A DNA stretch of 64,000 nt from Rhizobium lentis (lineage in GTDB: Bacteria > Pseudomonadota > Alphaproteobacteria > Rhizobiales > Rhizobiaceae). Where the stretch lies: NCBI RefSeq assembly GCF_017352135.1, contig NZ_CP071454.1:3807001-3871000 (forward strand), given 5' to 3'. This document shows positions 59,141 to 64,000 of this stretch, piece after piece (position 1 is the first letter of the stretch; each line of letters starts with the position of its first letter). The translations under genes and the position numbers were made by a program. The notes beneath the pieces were generated by a model. It searched no databases. It was given only the letters and a program-made list of their open reading frames with translations, and was not told where the DNA came from.

Positions 59141-59369
59141 GCGCTTGAACAATGCGGCTGCCGCGAAAGGACAGGCGCAGGCGGGTGTTCGTCTTCCGCC
59201 GCTTCCAGACGATCTTCGGAAGCAAGAGCCACACGCGCCGGTCGCCGAGGGGCAACCGGTGATCTCTATCCTCGCTCGCGAGCGGCAGGCGCTGGATCGC
59301 GCCAACGCCCGCGTCGGGCGATGGCAGCTGTTCTATGACGACATCAGGACCAAGTTCAGCGTTCGTTGA
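59064..59369 (+). CDS. Outer-membrane spanin lipoprotein (Rz1-like)
   Basis: 101 residues beginning inside the Rz-like gene in a different frame. Signal peptide with lipobox IVTGC (Cys22) and a proline-rich segment (VRLPPLPDDLRKQ) after it, as in Rz1. It spans to the i-spanin to fuse the two membranes at lysis. Confidence 0.75.
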   Translation: MSFNSPKRIALALSLLLIVTGCSATERLNNAAAAKGQAQAGVRLPPLPDDLRKQEPHAPVAEGQPVISILARERQALDRANARVGRWQLFYDDIRTKFSVR

Positions 59370-59408
59370 AACACCAGCATCGAAATGCGCATTTGAAGGG
59401 GCGGGGAA

Positions 59409-59756
59409 TTGGCACCAACGGAAGATGGAACCATGCATCGCGAGATCGGCATGCTTACGGCGAAGGTCGATATGATCCTCGAGGGGGTCCGACGGTCCGA
59501 AGAGAAAGCGGACGTCAGTCGGGCATCAATGCATCGTCGCATGGACGAGATCGTCGATCGGGTGAGCAAGGTCGAAACGACCACCGCAACCGTCAAAGAG
59601 GACATCGACGAGATGAAGCCCATCACCGACGATGTGAAGATGTGGAGACAGCGGGGCATCGGCGCCCTGGCGATCGTGGGAATAGGGGCCTCTGCCATGA
59701 CATTTCTTCTCACGAAGTTCGGAGCGCCGCTTCTATCGTGGGCAACGAGCCGGTAA
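59409..59756 (+). CDS. DUF1515-like phage protein with C-terminal membrane helix
   Basis: 115 residues from a TTG at 59409 (AGGGG 8 bp upstream) or 107 from the ATG at 59433. Coiled coil (about 10-75, HREIGMLTAKVDMILEGVRR) and one C-terminal TM helix (about 85-107). DUF1515-type genes follow lysis cassettes in rhizobial phages. Possibly part of lysis timing. Confidence 0.65.
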   Translation: MAPTEDGTMHREIGMLTAKVDMILEGVRRSEEKADVSRASMHRRMDEIVDRVSKVETTTATVKEDIDEMKPITDDVKMWRQRGIGALAIVGIGASAMTFLLTKFGAPLLSWATSR

Positions 59757-59961
59757 ACCCTCGGCGTGCGGAAACTTTAAAGGCGCCGGGTCGCGCGGAC
59801 TGTCGCTTTGGGAGCAGACCGGAAACTTGCCTCCGCACGACCCAACTCCGGGATGGGGTGGATCGCCAGGTGAAAGGCGGGTGCGATCCGAAGTTATTAC
59901 CTCTCTCCCGCGATCCGGTGAGTTAACCTGGTTGTCCCCATGTGGTTCCGGTACGATGCTG

Positions 59962-59986
59962 AAAAAAAGCCCCGCCGAAACGGGGC
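59962..59986 (-). terminator. Terminator-like hairpin 1 (minus direction)
   Basis: GCCCCG/CGGGGC with a 6-nt loop; on the minus strand seven T follow. Flanked at 59944-59959 by GGTTCCGGTACGATGC, repeated at hairpin 2. Confidence 0.6.
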
Positions 59987-60282
59987 AAGTATTGCAACAC
60001 GGATCGCACAGGAGGAACACCCGTGCTTTCCTATTACTTCAACGAAAGAGGGACCGGCTAGGTTCCACTACGGCGTTGCACATAGTTGAACTCGCTTCAT
60101 CTTTTCATTGAGCACTCAAGGAAGTCGTTATTTACTTCGCCAGGGAGGTTCTGACTGGATACAGCAACATTACTAAAACCTCCCTGGCGTCCTCTCGACA
60201 AGGATAAGGAAAATCTAGCTCGACTCTTACCGAGAAAAAGAGGGACTTAAGTCGGACAATCGGGCGCAGTGGTTGGTAGTCC

Positions 60283-60329
60283 GGTTCCTGTACGATGCCA
60301 GACAAAAAAAGCCCCGCATTCTCGCGGGG
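60283..60329 (-). terminator. Terminator-like hairpin 2 with repeated flank
   Basis: CCCCGC/GCGGGG at 60312-60329 with seven T on the minus strand. The flank GGTTCCTGTACGATGC (60283-60298) matches hairpin 1 at 15 of 16 positions. This is a duplicated module 339 bp away. Confidence 0.6.
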
Positions 60330-60430
60330 TTAGTGTGCGTATAGGGAATTGCGGATGTGCATAGCTTAACATCCGAGTAGTAAACGCGGCGAGTGAAAGA
60401 AAGTTCAACTAGCCTCCAGGATTTGCCTCT

Positions 60431-60456
60431 AAGAAGAAATCCCCGCAGGAGCGGGG
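60431..60456 (-). terminator. Hairpin 3, weaker
   Basis: CCCCGC/GCGGGG with a 4-nt loop at 60441-60456; the minus-strand tail is ATTTCTTCTT, so a weak terminator at best. The flank seen at hairpins 1 and 2 is missing. Confidence 0.4.
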
Positions 60457-60721
60457 TCAGGAACGTGGGGTGTTTTGTTTTTTGCGCCACTTGTGCGCTG
60501 CGCAACTATTTTGCACAATATTTTCTTTCTCGCAATAAAAGTAGTACTAAATGTCTATATTGCGTAGCTGTTAATTGGAGCCAATTGGACAATCTTGAAC
60601 CGAGCGAAAATCAACTAGAGAAAGAAAACATTATTTAGTACTGTTTGATGAGCCGCTCGGCGACTGTTTGCTAAACCCTGAGCAACTCGTCTCCTGTGCG
60701 CTGAGCGGCCAGCTAACTAAT

Positions 60722-61096
60722 TCAATCGCACCAATCGTTCCGCTGCATGGGGCTCCAGGCGCGCGCAAATCCTTCACTGAGCAGCGTCTTTCCGATTTCC
60801 CGGCCGTTGGCTCGGTAAATATTCACCAGCGGTCGGTGCGACGGCGTCCTGTCCACCGCGCCGCTGAAGACGACCCTCAATCCCTTTTCAGCCAAAAGCT
60901 CTTTCAGCCTGCCCTTGGCGAGCAGCGCCAGCTTCCGTTCCTTGAGGCACTTCGCGTGCGATCCGATCTCCGGCGTGTCGATGCCCGAGACGAACGGAAC
61001 ACCTTCTCCCAGCAGTCGCATATTCAGCCCGTCGCATTTGACAGTGTCGCCGTCGACGGCTGTGAGCGAGGCGCATAAGATCAGTCCGGCAATCAT
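60722..61096 (-). CDS. Staphylococcal-nuclease-like (TNase) protein
   Basis: 124 residues. N-terminal hydrophobic signal-like stretch (MIAGLILCASLTAVDGDT), then the SNase core: DGDTVKCDGLNMRLLG, GIDTPEIGSHAKC, and RPLVNIYRANGREIGKTLL with basic catalytic residues. Hydrolyses DNA/RNA with Ca2+ in other members. Small variants like this are common in rhizobial prophages. ATGA-coupled to the gene upstream. Confidence 0.8.
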   Translation of the reverse strand: MIAGLILCASLTAVDGDTVKCDGLNMRLLGEGVPFVSGIDTPEIGSHAKCLKERKLALLAKGRLKELLAEKGLRVVFSGAVDRTPSHRPLVNIYRANGREIGKTLLSEGFARAWSPMQRNDWCD

Positions 61097-61302
61097 TGGG
61101 AATCTACCTTGTTCCATGCGGCTGCCGTTCGCCAAGCCTCGTGCTCACGCTGAGTGGCTGCGTCGCGGAAAAACGGGGGCGTTTCTACTGCGATTCTCTC
61201 GCCGCATCGGCATGAAATGACCGATACGGCACCGTACGCCGTCATCGGCCGGCGGCCGCAGTGGCGGCATCTGTCAAAGCGCGGGATCGCGTTGTCGTTC
61301 AT
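61093..61302 (-). CDS. Lar-like zinc-ribbon protein
   Basis: 69 residues. CRHCGRRP and SCRCGERI are the two knuckles; AWRTAAAWNKV is the Ala/Trp-Asn end of Lar (restriction alleviation) family proteins. In Rac prophage, Lar modulates type I restriction. Here the assignment is by pattern. TGATG coupling with the broken gene upstream. Confidence 0.6.
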   Translation of the reverse strand: MNDNAIPRFDRCRHCGRRPMTAYGAVSVISCRCGERIAVETPPFFRDAATQREHEAWRTAAAWNKVDSQ

Positions 61303-61520
61303 CACTTTAGATGGTTCTCTGCCGCCTCGAGTTTTCGTCGCAGGGCCCGTTCCTGCTCATACGTCTTGTGCGGAAAGTGCTCCCAACACCACCATCGAAC
61401 CGGGATAGCCTTCGAGGGGCTATTGCCGAAGCCTCCCCATTCCTTGCAGCCGGGCTCTTCGCAATAATGCTAGATGATCACATTAGCGCCAGGTGCCGAT
61501 GAATGCCCTTCGATACTCAA
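61302..61520 (-). pseudogene. Small Cys/Trp-rich gene interrupted by an amber codon
   Basis: A TTG at 61518-61520 follows GGAGG at 7 bp and gives MSIEGHSSAPGANVII, then TAG (61470-61472), then without a break in frame HYCEEPGCKEWGGFGNSPSK to the stop at 61302. No start codon exists after the TAG, yet the downstream part (CEEPGC, RWWCWEHF) is clearly protein-like. One base change (for example CAG to TAG) explains it. The full-length product would be 72 residues. Confidence 0.65.
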
Positions 61521-61535
61521 ATTGTCGCCTCCCTG

Positions 61536-61772
61536 CTAATCCGGCACAAAGCTGCCGAACCGCAGCTTTCCGGCCTTAGCGCCACACAACGAGCATTTTA
61601 GGCGTCTCTCGACTTCCTTTATCTGCGCATAATGAAGGCTCGCCGGCAGCCGATCCATAGAGAATTCGCGCCTATCGCCGCAGGCTGTACATTCGGCCAT
61701 GATGGCGATGTGTTGCGGCGTCGTGTTGACGTAGCCCGGGTCCCAATTCGGCACCTCCAAAAATCTTACCAT
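61536..61772 (-). CDS. Small zinc-ribbon protein, unknown
   Basis: 78 residues. CTACGDRREF and CSLCGAKAG form two CxxC knuckles 33 residues apart, with RLPASLHYAQIKEVERRLK helix between. Overlaps the next upstream gene by 7 bp. Typical of small genes at the right end of rhizobial prophages. Confidence 0.65.
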   Translation of the reverse strand: MVRFLEVPNWDPGYVNTTPQHIAIMAECTACGDRREFSMDRLPASLHYAQIKEVERRLKCSLCGAKAGKLRFGSFVPD

Positions 61773-62044
61773 TTTGGCCCCCGCGGCATGGTTTCAGCCC
61801 TCGGCGCGCTCTTCGGCAGGTAGGCAATCGCCACGCGGCGGCTGCCGCAGACCGGACAGCGCATGCGCTGCGAAAGCATCGCAAGCGGAAAATCGCGCCC
61901 TCTCGTCGCCACCAGGGTGACGAGATCCAGTCTGTGCTTCCAAAGGCATTCGCGTACGCTCTTCAGCCCCTCTCGTCTTCCCCATGCGCATCTGGCGGTG
62001 ACATCCCATCCTGCGTCCATTGCCTCGCCGATTGTTTCGGCCAT
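61766..62044 (-). CDS. Small zinc-knuckle protein, unknown
   Basis: 92 residues starting MAETIGEAMDAGWDVTA. CAWGRREGLKSVRECLWKH and RMRCPVCGSRRV contain the cysteines; the single CPVCG knuckle with the earlier Cys pair could bind one zinc. A C-terminal basic tail. Belongs to the same leftward cluster. Confidence 0.6.
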   Translation of the reverse strand: MAETIGEAMDAGWDVTARCAWGRREGLKSVRECLWKHRLDLVTLVATRGRDFPLAMLSQRMRCPVCGSRRVAIAYLPKSAPRAETMPRGPKW

Positions 62045-62140
62045 ACGTCATCATTCCCCTTTCGAGGTCCTTTCCGCCGCACTGTTGTTTGAATGCTCCG
62101 CCCGAGCGATGTTGCTAATATGTTCTCATGATAGAGTGAG

Positions 62141-62374
62141 TCAATAGCCACTTTTTAGTGCCGCTATGATCTGATCGACTTCGGCGTTCTCCGCCAGCAT
62201 CAGCGCGTGGTTGTCGGCGAGTTCTATGATTGCCGTGAGCACCTCTCCTGGCTTCCAGCCGGCCGCAATGGCAGCGTCGACCATGTCTCTGAATGCGAAC
62301 TGAAGTTCGTATTGGCACTTTACGAACCGGTCTGGATCGCCTTCGGGTAGGGTGGGACCTGAAATATAGCTCAT
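62141..62374 (-). CDS. Small helical protein, first of the leftward cluster
   Basis: 77 residues (MSYISGPTLPEGDPDRFVKC...). AFRDMVDAAIAAGWKPGEVLTA and LADNHALMLAENAE are helices with conserved-looking polar positions. No strong ribosome site. Function unknown; similar small proteins are frequent in Rhizobium accessory DNA. Confidence 0.6.
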   Translation of the reverse strand: MSYISGPTLPEGDPDRFVKCQYELQFAFRDMVDAAIAAGWKPGEVLTAIIELADNHALMLAENAEVDQIIAALKSGY

Positions 62375-62492
62375 CCACCGATGATGGGGCGGCGGGCACA
62401 AAGGTCAAGCGCGTGGATGCAACTGGTGTCCCGGCGCAATCTAATCAATCTGGGTCAATTGCTTTTTAAGACGTTGCTGGTGAAGTGCCGGC

Positions 62493-63545
62493 ATGACGAA
62501 GCCGCCACGCAAGCCTTCCCAGCCGCTGCTGGGTGATGCGGATGCCCCGCTCCGCAGTCGGCCGCGCCGGCGGCGCGATCCCGCCCAATCTCAACTTCTT
62601 CTCGACCCGATGCCGCCGCGCATCGATCCATGCTTGGCGCTGCTAAAGCCGCGACCGCCGAAAGGGCGGCAGTGGGCGTTTGAAGTCAAATGGGACGGTT
62701 ATCGCCTAGCCATTCATATCGAACACAAGGGCGTCAGGATCCTGACCCGTGGCGGCCATGACTGGACCGACCGCTTCCCCGCCATCGTGGCCCAGGCGAA
62801 ACGCCTCCCTGTTTCAACGGCGATACTGGACGGCGAGGCTGTCGTATTTGATGAGCAGGGCCGGTCTGACTTCGGCAGACTTCAGCAATCGCTCGGCGGC
62901 CGCGGCGGAAAACGGACATCGTGGGAATCCGTCTGTATGGTCTTCGACCTCCTCTATCTCGATGGTCGTGACCTCACCGAGACGGAGTTTACCGCGCGGC
63001 GCCATCTCCTCGAGGGGATAGTCCCGGCCGGCGGGGAGGAGGCGATCCGTCTATCCGAGGAGATCGAGGCGGATGGTGAAACGCTTCTGCGCATTGCATG
63101 CGAGCATGGGCTCGAAGGCATCATAGCGAAAGATCGGAACAGCACCTATCGCAGCGGCCGAGGCGGCGAGTGGCTGAAGATCAAATGCATTCAGAGCGAC
63201 GGCTTTGCGATCGTTGGCTATCAGCGGTCAAGCTCGGCGTTCGGGAATATCGGCGCGCTTCTCCTGGCCGCGCGCAGAGAGGGCCAGCTGGTCTATGTCG
63301 GATCGGTCGGAACTGGCTTTAAAGCAAGCCAGGCATTGGAGCTTCGCGCTGCGATGGACAAGATCAAGGTGTCGGCACCTACAGTGACGTATACCGGCCA
63401 GCGCAAGAATCTGATCTGGATTAAACCGAAACTCGTCGCCGAGATCGAATATCGTGCCTGGACGCATGATGGAAAGCTGCGCCACCCGTCATACAAGGGA
63501 TTGCGGGAGCATCAGGACAGTGCTGAAGTGTACGAATTTGCGTGA
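62493..63545 (+). CDS. ATP-dependent DNA ligase, LigD-like
   Basis: 350 residues. Ligase motif I FEVKWDGYR (nucleophile Lys66), motif III-like SVCMVFDLLYLDG, motif IV EGIIAKDRNSTY and motif V GEWLKIKC, then an OB domain ending YTGQRKNLIWIKPKLVAEIEYRAW. It is the ligase module of LigD without polymerase and phosphoesterase domains; rhizobia carry several such stand-alone copies, used with Ku in end joining. No Ku gene is in view. Confidence 0.88.
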   Translation: MTKPPRKPSQPLLGDADAPLRSRPRRRRDPAQSQLLLDPMPPRIDPCLALLKPRPPKGRQWAFEVKWDGYRLAIHIEHKGVRILTRGGHDWTDRFPAIVAQAKRLPVSTAILDGEAVVFDEQGRSDFGRLQQSLGGRGGKRTSWESVCMVFDLLYLDGRDLTETEFTARRHLLEGIVPAGGEEAIRLSEEIEADGETLLRIACEHGLEGIIAKDRNSTYRSGRGGEWLKIKCIQSDGFAIVGYQRSSSAFGNIGALLLAARREGQLVYVGSVGTGFKASQALELRAAMDKIKVSAPTVTYTGQRKNLIWIKPKLVAEIEYRAWTHDGKLRHPSYKGLREHQDSAEVYEFA

Positions 63546-63555
63546 TAGGCGGCGT

Positions 63556-64000
63556 TTACTTCGACGAACTTGGCGATACAGCATCAAGAAACGCTCGGCC
63601 ATACTCTGTAACTCTGGCCTGGCTCAGCAACGTAAATCCGCCCCAAGCCAAAGCGCCTTCAATGCAGCCTGATTGGCGTAGAGACGCCAACGCGAGTGAA
63701 ATGGATCTATTTGGCTCTGGGACATCCTTATCTTTAGGTCCTGGAGCATCCAGATAGGAGTGCGGTAGGGAGGCGGTGTACATCATGCCGGATTCATTCA
63801 CAGCCCGATCCGGAGCGCTTCCCATTGCCTTCAAAATGGCCGCCTCCAGAGGCGACATTTGTCTCAGAGTGTCGGTAAATTGCTTCGGAACATATCCATC
63901 TCCCGAATCGCTGATGTGGCTAACAATCAAGTTGGCGAACATGCGAGCCATATCGTCATCCTCTTCTAGCGTGGCAGCTTCGATGAGAGGGACAGCTGTC
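63556..64000 (-). CDS. DUF4393 (Abi-alpha) protein, C-terminal part; 5' end beyond the window
   Basis: The frame is open to the window edge; the ATG at 63951 is not the real start, because TAVPLIEAATLEEDDDMARM reads through it as in DUF4393 proteins (A-x-P-x-x-E-x-x-x-LEE-D... W/FANLI). Further marks: KQFTDTLRQMSPLEAAILKA. The family was renamed Abortive infection alpha. It could protect the lysogen against other phages. Gap to the ligase gene is 10 bp, convergent. Confidence 0.65.
   Translation of the reverse strand, partial: TAVPLIEAATLEEDDDMARMFANLIVSHISDSGDGYVPKQFTDTLRQMSPLEAAILKAMGSAPDRAVNESGMMYTASLPHSYLDAPGPKDKDVPEPNRSISLALASLRQSGCIEGALAWGGFTLLSQARVTEYGRAFLDAVSPSSSK

Larger units (their letters stand above)
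59757..60721. other. Gene-poor stretch after the lysis module
   Basis: 965 bp with no convincing protein gene. It holds three minus-direction terminator-like hairpins, two of them with matching flanks, and an AT-rich, low-GC segment (about 60475-60650) containing short inverted repeats such as CCAATT...AATTGG. It separates phage lysis genes from the leftward accessory cluster. Confidence 0.6.
13426..64000. mobile_element. Siphovirus-like prophage, integrated at tRNA-Arg; right end not in view
   Basis: The left boundary is set by the tRNA-Arg 3' end and the adjacent integrase. The interior has the full order of a temperate siphovirus: integration, recombination, repressor/Cro switch, replication, packaging, head, tail, lysis. 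No second copy of the tRNA end was found by eye up to 64000, so either attR lies beyond the window or the core is very short. Genes after about 60.7 kb may be phage cargo or host accessory DNA. Head and tail genes are all open, so the element could be functional. Confidence 0.85.

Noticed and set aside
60227..60505. 92-codon minus frame across hairpins 2 and 3
   Set aside because: Composition unlike neighbours and it runs through terminator hairpins; no ribosome site.
60475..60660. AT-rich segment as phage origin or promoter island
   Set aside because: No iterons or DnaA-box cluster seen; only low GC and short inverted repeats, so not reported as an origin.
59760..64000. attR copy of the tRNA-Arg 3' end
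   Set aside because: Looked for GGTTCGATTCCTGC and AGGGGTCGCCA by eye; none found in this part.

Overview
The window is high-GC alphaproteobacterial DNA, almost certainly a Rhizobium chromosome of the R. etli / R. leguminosarum type. The evidence is a rhizobial-type PhaC, two DUF982 proteins, an NDUFS4-like complex I subunit, and the order phaC - aminotransferase - hom - recJ. It divides into about 13.4 kb of ordinary host chromosome and about 50 kb of an integrated siphovirus-like prophage with its accessory genes.

Host part (1-13425): the N-terminal half of an unrecognised membrane-anchored protein, PHA synthase phaC, a small lipoprotein, an AlaC-like aminotransferase, homoserine dehydrogenase hom, a small membrane protein, recJ, three tRNA-Glu genes (two in a 107-bp duplication), an M15-type peptidase lipoprotein, glyoxalase I, a double cold-shock-domain protein with a DUF192 protein, tRNA-Pro, a 37-residue membrane miniprotein, an NDUFS4-like protein and tRNA-Arg(UCU).

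Prophage part (from 13426, right end not found): the integrase ends 8 bp from the 3' end of tRNA-Arg, so that tRNA is the likely attachment site. A leftward early operon (13434-19013) carries integrase, HNH nuclease, a NinB-like candidate, a RecT/Bet annealase and Gp157. The switch region (19014-19870) has a repressor and a Cro/YdaS-like protein, with two operator clusters sharing an exactly inverted 13-mer. A rightward operon (19851-30240) holds a GapR-like protein, two DNA methyltransferases (a C5 enzyme with a repeat-filled centre, and MT-A70), DUF1064, DUF1376, a DnaA-domain-IV-like protein and a NusG-like factor. The late region runs through packaging (31533-33547), head (33557-40323), connector and tail genes (40661-55444), with a -1 frameshift in the tail chaperone gene. 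It is followed by surface-modifying acetyl/acyltransferases and a lysis cassette (holin, GH24 endolysin, overlapping spanins). After a 965-bp gene-poor stretch with paired hairpins comes a leftward cluster of a nuclease and small zinc-ribbon proteins, including one gene broken by an amber codon. A LigD-like ligase and a DUF4393 (Abi-alpha) gene cut by the window edge finish the sequence.

The most unusual features are the many single genes on the opposite strand between late phage genes (membrane proteins, DUF982 pair, small helical proteins), the detached nuclease-like gene behind the portal, a 22-residue ORF ahead of a regulator, and the repeat-bearing methyltransferase. No CRISPR array or transposon was seen, and no attR copy of the tRNA end was found by eye. 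All family names come from recognising motifs and gene order by eye; no searches were run.
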